Assembly (NCBI RefSeq): GCF_001641615.1
Contig: NZ_LRRU01000019.1
Location: forward strand, 280,064-344,063
Length of the DNA: 64,000 bases
Direction of reading: 5' to 3'
From: Pseudoalteromonas gelatinilytica
GTDB lineage: Bacteria > Pseudomonadota > Gammaproteobacteria > Enterobacterales > Alteromonadaceae
The notes below the pieces were generated by a model. That model was given only the letters and a program-made list of their open reading frames with translations. It was not told where the DNA came from and ran no database searches. The position numbers were made by a program, and so were the translations under genes. This document shows positions 35,201-43,817 of this stretch, piece by piece (position 1 is the first letter of the stretch; every line of letters starts with the position of its first letter).

Positions 35201-35756
35201 GTGTTATTGCAGATAAATACATATCACCCTGTGGTAATTGCGAACTTTGCTGATAATAGTCACGGCCACTTTTATCCTGTAACTGACTATCGGCTTTTAC
35301 AACTATGCCACCTGCAGCTCTGTCTACTCTGATCAGTTCTTGTCCTGCTTGTTGCGTACTGATGATACGTAATTGCTCGAACTCAGCGTTGGATTGTAAA
35401 AACGCGACAAATATCGTTTCTAAACGTTTTTTCCATTGCTTTGAGGTGGTGCTATCAAGGGGGTCGTTACCACCATTTGCTGCAGCTCTGGCAAGTCCTG
35501 CTATAGGTGGAGTGGAATATAAAAACTGTAAATCGTTTTTATATTTATTTATTTTTTCATGGACTTGCACATCTACAGTAGCGCTCGATTCTCTCAGTCT
35601 CTCTGCAACGCTGTTATTAATATTTTTATGAAGTTGTAGTTCGAAAAAGAAAATTGCTGAGCACATAATGGCGCCGATAAAAGCAATCGCTAATGGCACT
35701 AAAAAGCGTCCTTCAGAGGTTGTCGCTTTTTTCTGGTGTAATACTTCGTAATCCAT
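32235..35756 (-). CDS. Membrane hybrid sensor kinase: Cache-PAS-HisKA-HATPase-REC-Hpt
   Basis: A 1173-residue BarA/LuxQ-like hybrid kinase. There is a membrane segment at ~18-40, a periplasmic dCache-type sensor (~45-330) and a second membrane segment (~335-355). A PAS domain (~370-480) and a coiled coil follow, then HisKA with FISNISHEMRTPLNGIIG and HATPase with LINNAIKFT, DTGIGIAPE and GGTGLGLSICK. A weakly conserved receiver-like stretch comes next, then a good receiver (LIVDDNDINAAVA, VLMDCQMPILNG) and a C-terminal Hpt domain with ATTSHALKGTCGD. The phosphorelay is thus complete within one protein. GGAGGG precedes the ATG. It lies 52 bases downstream of a REC-GGDEF gene on the same strand, a plausible output. 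Confidence 0.93.
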   Translation of the reverse strand: MDYEVLHQKKATTSEGRFLVPLAIAFIGAIMCSAIFFFELQLHKNINNSVAERLRESSATVDVQVHEKINKYKNDLQFLYSTPPIAGLARAAANGGNDPLDSTTSKQWKKRLETIFVAFLQSNAEFEQLRIISTQQAGQELIRVDRAAGGIVVKADSQLQDKSGRDYYQQSSQLPQGDMYLSAITLNREYGKLDYPYKPMLRIALPIFDENMQRYGLIIANINTSHLFASLNAMVQAPNSLILTDSEGYFLVHPNEDLRFSRDLAPNKRWDSVYKSEPAYLENILSISSNLASGQQYEALSKRIPFTGDLETGFIDAHIMLPHSEINAMEREQRISTYVFLLGVSAFLVFVLGFLHRNLKRNRELAEARAVSSAIISGSKDAIIAVSDIGLVSSWNKAATELFGFQREQVLGADINKLNLFSNINIKEICSSLKTNRKQHEIEVDYQLTNQQTTHLALAFSAIFNDHHQHNGTAILIRDTTVEKIANDKIKQINNELEIKVAQRTAQLEKASQVKSAFISNISHEMRTPLNGIIGTLNLIKRESLSNQQQHYLEMTEVSVNSLNVLINDILDLSKIEAGKLDLDQKAFNPIKFFESLSGSMAVKAQEKNLEFILDIADVEYSSIVTDPHRYSQVLTNLINNAIKFTKTGFIKFTAASKRLSDDNVELCCTIQDTGIGIAPENQNKLFSAFTQADNSVAAQYGGTGLGLSICKQLASLLNGHISFESTEGKGSTFTFTIQLDSQHVEKRQPSSRLKDSVFAVSVKQPELERSLTKLISHCGGQLTNVDLESFEINDNMPFDTLILEPGNPLLAKLDSYSENTYDHNLPFKLVVLINPTEPPPQAKYCAFTRLSKPVLISEFLLKLADERLIQEQQAQDTTPLRRETDTQIHIDVDIAGAKVLIVDDNDINAAVAKGTLMSLALRFEMASNGKQAIEILANAADDDPFNCVLMDCQMPILNGYDAAAQIRQGAGGEHHSDIPIIAMTANAMLGERKKCLNAGMNDYITKPISADKLITTTAKWVASTYPKHHAVPKTIAVPEVNQSPAINQGELIDEEKQHWNREAALGRLMNNEVLLNKVSKMFLESSHKKITLLTQAIKDKDYHAIATTSHALKGTCGDVGAAKLHQHFTELEVLAASKGNTLKDIQLKLLEIEKDYEILLEILQKHTVARVG

Positions 35757-35808
35757 TGTTTAGCCCTCCATACCGAAAACGTGAGTCGGTAGTAAGGTTT
35801 GACTAAGC

Positions 35809-36789
35809 TTAAAAACTAAAACTGGGTTCAGCAAGTATGCAAACACAGCGGTTTCTCCCTTGATGCTTGGCTTGATAGAGCGCTTTGTCGGCACAGCGAA
35901 TTAGCTCGTCAGTGTCGATGGCTTCATGCCCAGAAAATGTTGCGCTACCAATACTAATAGAGAGTACTCCAGAGGTTGCATGTGGGTGTTCAATGTTTAG
36001 TTCACGAATGTTTGCCAAAAGCTTATGGGCAATAAATTGTGCCCCTTGAATATCGGTGTCTGGCAATACACATAAAAATTCTTCACCGCCATAACGAATA
36101 GTAGTATCGGTTGGGCGGTTAACACTTTTTTTGATTTCATCAGCAACACGTTTTAGGCATTCGTCACCTTGTTGATGACCAAGAGAGTCGTTGTACTGTT
36201 TAAAGTAATCAATATCGAGCATTAATACCGAAAGGGCTTTATCGTTTCTGACGGCTAAACGAATGTTTTGATCAAGGGTGTTTTGTAAAAATCGTCGGTT
36301 GTTTAAACCTGTTAGGCTGTCGTGCTCACAAAGACTTTTGAGTAAATCGGCTTGTTTTTTTAAGGTCAAATGTGCTTTTACGCGATTATGTAATGTGACG
36401 CCATAAACCGGTTTTGAGACAAAATCGACGGCGCCTGCTTGCCAGCACCTATTTTGGTCATCTTGATCCATAATAGCGGTAATAAAAATCACCGGTATAT
36501 CGTTGTACTGGGTGTGTTTTTTTAATAGCTTGCAAACATCTAGGCCGCTCATAGAGCCAAGCATCACATCAAGCAGTATTAAATCTGGCTTAAGGGTTTC
36601 GCACAGGTGCAGCACGTTTTCACCGCAATCTGTGGTGTGAGTTTTATAGAAGGGCGCGAGCAAACTTTCTATTACGGTTGTATTAATTGGTTCATCATCA
36701 ACAATCAAAATAACAGAATCATTAAGCTTTAAATCTGTGCTACTAGCTACCGGCTGCAAACTATTCCCTCCACGCGATGAATAAAGCAT
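35809..36789 (-). CDS. REC-GGDEF diguanylate cyclase
   Basis: A 326-residue response regulator with a receiver domain (~25-145: ILIVDDEPINT, LILLDVMLGSMSG) and a GGDEF domain (~165-320) with the active RYGGEEFLCVLP motif and an RPTD product-inhibition site five residues before it. It should make c-di-GMP on phosphorylation, as in PleD/WspR-type enzymes. The longest frame starts at ATG 36789 with no good binding site. Inside it, GGAGGG is followed six bases later by a TTG (about 36759), giving MQPVASSTDLK, which is a plausible true start. It is upstream of and probably co-transcribed with the hybrid kinase. Confidence 0.92.
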   Translation of the reverse strand: MLYSSRGGNSLQPVASSTDLKLNDSVILIVDDEPINTTVIESLLAPFYKTHTTDCGENVLHLCETLKPDLILLDVMLGSMSGLDVCKLLKKHTQYNDIPVIFITAIMDQDDQNRCWQAGAVDFVSKPVYGVTLHNRVKAHLTLKKQADLLKSLCEHDSLTGLNNRRFLQNTLDQNIRLAVRNDKALSVLMLDIDYFKQYNDSLGHQQGDECLKRVADEIKKSVNRPTDTTIRYGGEEFLCVLPDTDIQGAQFIAHKLLANIRELNIEHPHATSGVLSISIGSATFSGHEAIDTDELIRCADKALYQAKHQGRNRCVCILAEPSFSF

Positions 36790-36905
36790 AGACCGGATTT
36801 TGGGATTTTCTACAACTTAAGAATTAAAAAATTATTTTTTATGTTGGCGTGTCTGCTGAGATAGGACTAGAGTTTTTTTAAGTACTATTTACAGAGGCGA
36901 TGGGT

Positions 36906-39353
36906 ATGCTTTTTTCTCATCATGATCATTCACACAGCAAAGTGCTTGTTGTTGATGATGAGCCGACTAGTTTGATGATAATGGCCGAGTCATTAAGTGA
37001 CCTTGGTGAGATTGTTTGTTGCGATAATGGCACACAAGCAATTGAGAAAGCTGCTTTCTTTCAGCCCGATGTGATTTTGCTCGACATTGAAATGCCTGGT
37101 ATGAATGGCTTTGAAGTATGTCAAAAGCTTAAAAACAACCCAAGAACCGCACAAAGTCATGTGATTTTTGTCACCTCGCATAATGAGCAAATTTTTGAAT
37201 ATCAGAGTTTTGCAAGCGGCGGAATTGATCTTATTCATAAACCCGTTGATTTGAACATTTGTCGCCTAAGAGTACAAAACCAGTTAAAGCTTAAACACCA
37301 AGAGGCGCAAATACTGGCTGCAAAAAATGATATTTCGACACTCGTTGCGCAAGTACCTGTGTATATATCTTACTGGTCAAATACTGAGGAAAACCTCTTT
37401 AGTAATGATGAAACCTGCCATTGGTTTTCAAAAACCAGCGAGCAAATGCTTGGTTGTTCCGCTAAAGATGTATTACCAGATGAATTGTATGAGGCTTTTC
37501 ACCGCTGCTTAACTGAGGGCATAGAGCAAGAAGTTTTAAATATTCAGCTGCCTAGCCCTCGCAATAGAATTGAATATGTTCGAGCGCAAATAAATTTAAG
37601 AATAAAAGAGCAAGAGGTTGTTGGTGTCATTCTTACTCTTTCGGACATCACCTCAATTACCCATACAAAAAAACTGTTATCGAATGAGTCAGAACGTTTA
37701 CGGGTTATGCTTAATTCTATTGGTGATGCCGTAATAGCTACAGATAATAATGCAATTATTAACTTTATGAACCCTATTGCTGAGCGATTAACGGGTTGGC
37801 ACGCTGAAGAAGCAAAAGGACGCCATATTGAAGAGGTAATGCAACTCACTGATGCCACATCAAACAAAAAAATTATCAATCCAATTTCTGTTGCTTTAAA
37901 AGAGCAGCGCATTGTGGCGATGGCGTTAAATAGTCAATTAACCGGGCTTGATGGACGAGTTTATAGAGTCGAAGATTCAGCTGCGCCAATACGGGATATT
38001 GAAGGTAACATCATCGGCGGTATTATCGTGTTTCATGATGTCAGTGAATCAATCGCGATGGCCGTGAAAATGAGTCATTTAGCAAATCATGATTTACTAA
38101 CGGATTTGCCTAATCGGGTGTTATTGCATGACAGGGTCACCCATGCATGTAAAGTTGCTCGCAGTATGAAGAAAAAAGTGGCCTTAATGCTGATTGATAT
38201 CGACCACTTTAAATATTTAAACGACACCCTAGGTCATCATCAAGGCGATTTAATTATTAAGCATGTGGCTAAACGGCTTGAATCACTCATCGATTTGAAT
38301 ACCACGTTAGCCCGAATTGGCGGTGATGAATTTGTGATTTTATTACCTGACGTGCAGAGTACTACTGTGGTCGATGCCATTGCCAGCGATATTATTAACA
38401 CCATGAATGAGCCGTTTCGTATTGATAGCCAAGAGTATATTTTATCGGTCAGCGTGGGGGTGAGTGTTAACCCTGCGGACTCTACTCAAGCAGAAGAGAT
38501 GATGACTCATGCCGATGCAGCCATGTACCGTGCGAAAGAGCAGGGACGTAACCGTTTTTGCTATTACTCCGATGACTTAGAGTATCAATTTAAGCAGCGT
38601 CAAAGCGTTGAAAAGCTCTTAAGACATGCTATTGAGCAAGATAAGATTGAGGTGTTTTATCAGCCGAAACTAGCGCTCGCAACCCGGAAAATCATTGGTG
38701 TAGAAGCCTTAGTGCGACTAAGAGATAACGACAATAAACTTATTTCACCACTGGATTTTATACCCCTTGCTGAAGAAACAGGCTTGATTCATGCGCTAGG
38801 TAAGTCAGTGCTTAAGCAAAGCTGTATCGCTGCTAAAGAGTGGGCTGATAAAGGCCATAATATAAAAGTTGCCGTAAATATTGCTGCAAAACAGTTTACC
38901 GATGGTAATTTTTGTAATCTCGTTGCTGATACCATTGAACAAGCGGGGCTTGCCAGTGAACTGTTAGAGCTGGAAGTAACTGAAAGTGCGTTGATGCATG
39001 ATTTTGAAGAAATAAAAATCATGCTTAATAAGCTCTCTGACTTGGGGTTAACCATTGCCATAGACGACTTTGGTACGGGCTATTCAAGTTTGTCGTATTT
39101 AAAACTCTTCCCCGTCGATGTACTCAAAATAGATCAATCTTTTGTGAGAGATATGCTCACTGATACGCAAAGTATGGACATTGTTAGAACCATCACTAGT
39201 TTAGCGCATACCTTGAATTTACAAATAGTGGCTGAAGGTATTGAAGAAAAGCAGCACTTAAATAGTTTAATCGATTTAGGCTGCGAGCTTGGGCAAGGGT
39301 ACTATTTTCATAAGCCCATGCCCAAAGAAGAGTTTGATAAGCTATTAGGTTAA
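36906..39353 (+). CDS. REC-PAS-GGDEF-EAL c-di-GMP enzyme
   Basis: A protein of about 815 residues with a receiver (VLVVDDEPTSL, VILLDIEMPGMNG), one weak and one clear PAS domain (~140-385), a GGDEF domain with IGGDEFVILLPD, and an EAL domain with GVEALVRLRD, ELEVTESALM and DDFGTGYSSLSYLK. The EAL residues needed for catalysis are present, so phosphodiesterase activity is expected; cyclase activity is possible because GGDEF is intact, but the RxxD inhibition site is absent. Two ATGs are six bases apart (36900, 36906); AGAGG is spaced properly only for the second. It is divergent from the REC-GGDEF gene, so opposing enzymes may share control. Confidence 0.92.
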   Translation: MLFSHHDHSHSKVLVVDDEPTSLMIMAESLSDLGEIVCCDNGTQAIEKAAFFQPDVILLDIEMPGMNGFEVCQKLKNNPRTAQSHVIFVTSHNEQIFEYQSFASGGIDLIHKPVDLNICRLRVQNQLKLKHQEAQILAAKNDISTLVAQVPVYISYWSNTEENLFSNDETCHWFSKTSEQMLGCSAKDVLPDELYEAFHRCLTEGIEQEVLNIQLPSPRNRIEYVRAQINLRIKEQEVVGVILTLSDITSITHTKKLLSNESERLRVMLNSIGDAVIATDNNAIINFMNPIAERLTGWHAEEAKGRHIEEVMQLTDATSNKKIINPISVALKEQRIVAMALNSQLTGLDGRVYRVEDSAAPIRDIEGNIIGGIIVFHDVSESIAMAVKMSHLANHDLLTDLPNRVLLHDRVTHACKVARSMKKKVALMLIDIDHFKYLNDTLGHHQGDLIIKHVAKRLESLIDLNTTLARIGGDEFVILLPDVQSTTVVDAIASDIINTMNEPFRIDSQEYILSVSVGVSVNPADSTQAEEMMTHADAAMYRAKEQGRNRFCYYSDDLEYQFKQRQSVEKLLRHAIEQDKIEVFYQPKLALATRKIIGVEALVRLRDNDNKLISPLDFIPLAEETGLIHALGKSVLKQSCIAAKEWADKGHNIKVAVNIAAKQFTDGNFCNLVADTIEQAGLASELLELEVTESALMHDFEEIKIMLNKLSDLGLTIAIDDFGTGYSSLSYLKLFPVDVLKIDQSFVRDMLTDTQSMDIVRTITSLAHTLNLQIVAEGIEEKQHLNSLIDLGCELGQGYYFHKPMPKEEFDKLLG

Positions 39354-39922
39354 GCCATGGTGTGGCTGTATAGGATGCCACAGCCGATAAAGATAAGTGC
39401 AACACCGCCGATTGCTTCGGCCTTTTTGCCAACCCAGCCACTCATTACGTTACCAAGTAGTGCGCCGATGGTAACCATAATTGTGGTTGCTAGGCCTATC
39501 ATAGCGGCTGCTAAGTAAATGTTTACTTTCATGAAAGCAAGGCTAATACCGACTGTCATGGCATCGATACTGGTGCCAACAGCGGTTAGTAATGTGGCAA
39601 TGAAAGAGCGCTTGGTATTCGGTGCAAGTTCCTCTTCATCGTCGTCATCTTCTTTACGACTCTCAAGCAGCATATGAACACCCAAACCCACTAACAACAC
39701 AAAGGCAATCCAGTGATCAAAGGCTTCAACGTAATCTGCACCGGCACTGCCAATTAGCCAGCCAACAATCGGTGCGATAGCTTCGATACAGCCAAACAAT
39801 AAACCAAGCTTGATTGCACTCAGAACGCGAGGATTTTTAAGCGTACTGCCTTTGGTGATTGAAGCTGCAAAAGCATCAGTCGACATTGCAAGCGATAAAA
39901 CGCTTAGAGTAATAATATTCAA
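39350..39922 (-). CDS. mntP: Manganese efflux pump MntP
   Basis: A 190-residue, six-segment inner-membrane Mn(II) exporter. Alignment by eye to E. coli MntP is direct: SLAMSTDAFAASITKGSTL, LGLLFGCIEAIAPIVGW, DHWIAFVLLVGLG, and the second half repeat TSIDAMTVGISLAF. The frame continues upstream to an ATG at 39994, but similarity begins at a TTG (39922, giving MNIITLSVLSLAMS) and GGGGC lies six bases before it. The stop overlaps the end of the opposing REC-PAS-GGDEF-EAL gene by four bases. The leader before the TTG is too short for a yybP-ykoY manganese riboswitch such as controls mntP in E. coli. Confidence 0.9.
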   Translation of the reverse strand: MNIITLSVLSLAMSTDAFAASITKGSTLKNPRVLSAIKLGLLFGCIEAIAPIVGWLIGSAGADYVEAFDHWIAFVLLVGLGVHMLLESRKEDDDDEEELAPNTKRSFIATLLTAVGTSIDAMTVGISLAFMKVNIYLAAAMIGLATTIMVTIGALLGNVMSGWVGKKAEAIGGVALIFIGCGILYSHTMA

Positions 39923-39927
39923 TTTTT

Positions 39928-39953
39928 GCGCCCCACAAAAAGTGGGCATTATA
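39928..39953 (-). promoter_or_regulatory. Candidate mntP -10 box and adjoining hairpin
   Basis: On the minus strand TATAAT lies at 39953-39948, followed at once by a small hairpin GCCCAC/GTGGGGC (about 39947-39930) just before the TTG start. No convincing -35 is seen. If used, it gives a leader of only about 20 bases. Confidence 0.4.
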
Positions 39954-40007
39954 CGCGGATGAGCTGTAAACAGGTAGGTTAATTTACGGCTCAAATAGCT
40001 AAGGAGC

Positions 40008-42133
40008 TTAATAAGCGCTGTACTGATAGTTATTCATTACAGTGCCATCTTTGGGTGCAAGTTTTGGCTCAAGTTTAATAAGCTCTTCATAAACATCAGG
40101 GACAAAAACTTTTATACGCTGGGCACGACGAAAGTGGTTAGGCTCATATTGGTCAACAAGTTTTAATGCGCTTGGCATATAGTCTGCAAGAGTTTGTGTG
40201 TTATAGCTTTGCTCCAGTGCTTGGTCGAGAATATCAAGCCCAGGTTTAGAAAAATCATGTGCAACTGCAAGGCTCATTAAAAACTTAACTGCTTCTTTTG
40301 AATGCATGCTTGCATAAAAATACATATCGTTGTTTTGCATGTCTTTTAATGAAAAATCAAAGCCACTATCGGCTAATGTTTGCCATTGTGCTAATGGTAA
40401 CTTAGTAAATACAAAAAGATTTTCAGGTGCAGTTGGAGCGACTCTGTTTTGCCAAATAGACGTCAATTGTTGAGCGTTTTCTATTGTTGCTGCAAGCAAC
40501 ATATTTGTCTGGTGGGTACTGAGCTTTGCTGTTTGGGTAATCGTTGCAACAGTATTAAAGTCTTTTTCGACAAGTACTTCTTTGTAGGTTTGATACTGCG
40601 TTGAGGCTTGATATTTATAATCATTTAAATGCAAGAATTGCCAATTATGAACCTGCACAGGGTCGATTGCTTGAAGCGTATCGGGAGTTAGTAAGCCTTG
40701 TTGCGCTTCGAGCGCTTCTAATTCTTCGAGTGCTTGAGAGCGTGTTTTTATCGCTTCTAGTGAATTGATCCGCTGATCTATCGTTTCACACTCAGGAGTT
40801 ATTTTTTTGGCTTGCTGTTTTTGTCTCTCATAGGCACTGAGTGCTTTTGATATTGCAGAGTTATCTTTTTCTTTACGTTTAAATGCTTGGTTATTTGGGA
40901 TTAGCTTTAAATCTTTGAACTGAGAAAAAGCATCATTAGCAACTTGGTCGCCAACAAATAAAAGGCTACTCGGTAAAAATGAAGATTTAAGCATCAGTAG
41001 CCTATCGTTCGGTGTGTCGCGCACAAGCTCGCCGTGAGCTCGATAACCTTTATTATTTAGATAACTTAGTGTTTCTAAGTGTTTGCTCTCTAGTGGCTGT
41101 ACTTCGCTATTTGAGCTGCCCTTTAGGTTTACAATGGCTATATCCATCGCTGTAAATACATTTGGCTGATTAGTGGGCTCAATACCTCGTTCACTTAACA
41201 ACTTTAAAATTGGTACGTTAAATTCACTCACAGCCACATCAGCAAGGTTTAAATACAATTGTTCATCTATAAAGTCATCACTCATTGCTGTAGGCGAGCC
41301 GCCTAGCTGTGCTGTTTGAGAGATCAGTGCTGTTAAATAATCATTAGGTAAGTTGCTTTTTAAAGCCACAGCGATATCGTTAACAGTAAACTCTTTGCTG
41401 GATATTGCGTTTTCAAACTCAGTCAAACTAAGCGTATGAGCATTAGCAAGAAACAAAATAGATGGTGAAATGAGCCGTGATGGACCGATTTTAAATGGTG
41501 TTTTTAAATAGGTATTAAAATCATCGTTGTTATCTAATAGTTTGTACAATGCTGTTTTGTTTACTTGCTCAGGTAATGGAACATTAAACATCATTGAACC
41601 TGTATTTTGGCTAAGGGGTCCATTAATTGCCGTTAGTTGATTGATTGTATCTGCATCAAAATAATCAATGACCTCAAGCCCTTGCCAGCTTTTTAGTATG
41701 CTAACAGATGAGGCATATTGAAATTGCTGTTCTGCATTCTCTTTGATTGCGTTAATAACTAAGGTATTAAATGAACGGTAAGATATTTTCACAAGCTCTG
41801 AATAACTTAAAATATCTTCAAGAGAGTCGCCGTCTTTTAATGCTTGTTTAATCGCTGCCTCTATTTGACTGTGATCAGCTGCAGCTTGAGTGGCTTTTAA
41901 ACTTTGTTGCTTACACTGGTGTTTGGCTAGCTTGAGCTTAGCCAGCTCTGATGCTTTACTATTTGGCTGGCTTGATGGTTCAAAGAAACTCGTAGCTTTC
42001 TTTTGTTCAGCGATATTAGCAGAAGATGTCGAGACTTTGTTGCTTATCGCTTCGATGGGAGTGGGTTTATCTAATATCAGGTAGGTCCCACAGGCACAAA
42101 GCCCTGCAAAAACGGTTAGTGACCTTTTTTCAT
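40008..42133 (-). CDS. Membrane-anchored ankyrin-like protein of unknown function; apparent frameshift at the start
   Basis: The C-terminal 594 residues can be read from a GTG at 41792. That GTG lacks a good binding site, and the same frame continues upstream without a stop to 42186. This extra part looks coding: a membrane segment (SLTVFAGLCACGTYLILDK) followed by a low-complexity, then helical, linker. No ATG, GTG or TTG exists in that frame. An ATG at 42133 lies in the neighbouring frame, followed by six As; one more A would give MKKRSLTVFAGLCACG in frame. So either the gene is frameshifted, the tract slips, or a base is missing. The helical body resembles degenerate ankyrin repeats (VPILKLLSERGIEP, LETLSYLNNKGY, LADSGFDFSLKD). 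Function unknown. Confidence 0.6.
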
Positions 42134-42253
42134 ATTCAATCCATGGATTTATTTTGCCTGAAGTGTATGGCTTTATATTTTGATGTCAATGACTTGGGGA
42201 CGAAGTGCACAAATAGCCGACAAACAACTAATTTGCCGGCTTTATGCTGTAGC

Positions 42254-43558
42254 TTAATGCAGTTTCATTTTTGGCCTAACAACGCGTAGTACTTTTTCGC
42301 TGATCCACAGTGCAAAGGTTTTTGCACTGCCATGGATGGCACGTTGATGCATACGATAGAGCGAAATATACATAAATCGCGCTATTTTCCCCTCAATAAA
42401 AAAGCTATTACTGGTTAGGTTGCCCATTAAACTGCCTACCGTGCTGTAGCGTGACAAGTTAACTAAAGAGCCATGATCACTGTAAGTAAAGGCACTGAGT
42501 GGTTGGTCTTTGAGTGTAGCTATTAGGTTTTTTTCAACACATTGCGCCATTTGATGGGCCGATTGCGCTCTGGGTGGCACTTGTGTGCCATCTTCTTGAG
42601 TAAATGCACTGCAATCACCAATCACAAAGATATCGTTGTTTACGCTACTTTGCAGATATTGGTTCACCTTAATTTGGTTATTGCGGGTAAGCTCAAAGAC
42701 ACCAATGTCTTTAATGAAATCAGGGGCTTTTACACCCGCAGCCCAAACCATGATATCGGCTTTTATATGTTCATCGTTTTTGGTGATAAAGCTGTTTTCT
42801 GTGGCTTCTTTTACTTGCGTGCCTTCGCGTACTGTTACCCCTAATTTAACCAGCTCTCGTTTAGCCGAGTTTGCAATGCGCTCGGGTAAGGCGGGTAAAA
42901 TTCGCGGCCCTGCTTCAATTAAATCAATGTGTAAGCGTTTAGCGGTCATTTTATTAAGGCCATACATTTTTAGCATGTCTGACACATGATAAAGCTCTGC
43001 CGACAGCTCAACCCCGGTTGCACCACCCCCCACTATGGCAATGGTTAAGGAATGTTGTGGGTCGTCATCTTGATGTAAGCGGGTGAAGTTATCGAGTAGA
43101 GCATGCTGAAAGCGCTCAGCTTGTTGGTTTGAATCAAGGTAAAAACAGTGCTTGTTAACACCTGGGGTATTAAAGTCGTTACTAACACTGCCAATGGCAA
43201 GTACAAGGTAGTCATAACTGACTTGGCGCTCAGGTAAAATACGGTGGCCAAGTTCGTCTTTTAACTCACTTAAAGTGATAGTTTTGTTGGTTTGATCTAA
43301 GTGGCAAAAGCTGCCGAGTTGAAAATTATAATGATGTTTTGCTGCATGAGCTGAGTATACAACGCCGTCTAAATCGGCATCAATCGACCCTGTCGCTACT
43401 TCATGAAGTAACGGCTTCCAAATATGGCTGCGGTTTTTATCGATTAAAAGTATCTCTGCTTGGCGTTTTTTCCCGAGTTTGTGTCCTAATTGTGTTGCTA
43501 GCTCTAAGCCACCAGCGCCACCACCGACTATCACGATTTTAGGAGGTTGGTTAATCAT
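42254..43558 (-). CDS. ndh: Type II NADH:quinone oxidoreductase
   Basis: Ndh passes electrons from NADH to quinone without pumping protons. The ATG at 43558 gives 434 residues, the same as E. coli Ndh, and follows GAGGG; an upstream in-frame ATG at 43633 would add 25 unrelated residues. Conserved blocks are PKIVIVGGGAGGLELATQLG (FAD), HIWKPLLHEVATGSIDAD, AIVGGGATGVELSAELYH (NADH), MVWAAGVKAPDFIKDIG and FVIGDCSAFTQEDGT. The C-terminus has the amphipathic membrane-binding region (FMYISLYRMHQRAIHG) and ends in VVRPKMKLH. It is a single gene, divergent from the RecQ-like helicase. Confidence 0.96.
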   Translation of the reverse strand: MINQPPKIVIVGGGAGGLELATQLGHKLGKKRQAEILLIDKNRSHIWKPLLHEVATGSIDADLDGVVYSAHAAKHHYNFQLGSFCHLDQTNKTITLSELKDELGHRILPERQVSYDYLVLAIGSVSNDFNTPGVNKHCFYLDSNQQAERFQHALLDNFTRLHQDDDPQHSLTIAIVGGGATGVELSAELYHVSDMLKMYGLNKMTAKRLHIDLIEAGPRILPALPERIANSAKRELVKLGVTVREGTQVKEATENSFITKNDEHIKADIMVWAAGVKAPDFIKDIGVFELTRNNQIKVNQYLQSSVNNDIFVIGDCSAFTQEDGTQVPPRAQSAHQMAQCVEKNLIATLKDQPLSAFTYSDHGSLVNLSRYSTVGSLMGNLTSNSFFIEGKIARFMYISLYRMHQRAIHGSAKTFALWISEKVLRVVRPKMKLH

Positions 43559-43817
43559 CACGTTGCCCTCAAAAGTATAATACCTAAACACTCTTGCGAA
43601 AAAGCGCTTAGGTATTGCAAGTCCATCCTTCAATACCCCATGGCAACGTGCTCATTGTGCGCCTTTTTGATGATTTTGTCAGTACCAGTTAAGAACTATA
43701 TAGTGCGCTAAGTTATATCAACGGTCTTGGGAGATTGAGTTAAACGGGTTAACATGGCTAATTCGCAGTAAGAGACCTATCATTACCTGAAAAGGGAAAT
43801 GACAGTGAGGGATCAGG

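Noticed and set aside
43559..43633. N-terminal extension of Ndh from an upstream ATG
   Set aside because: The E. coli protein aligns from MINQPPK onward and the inner ATG has GAGGG before it.
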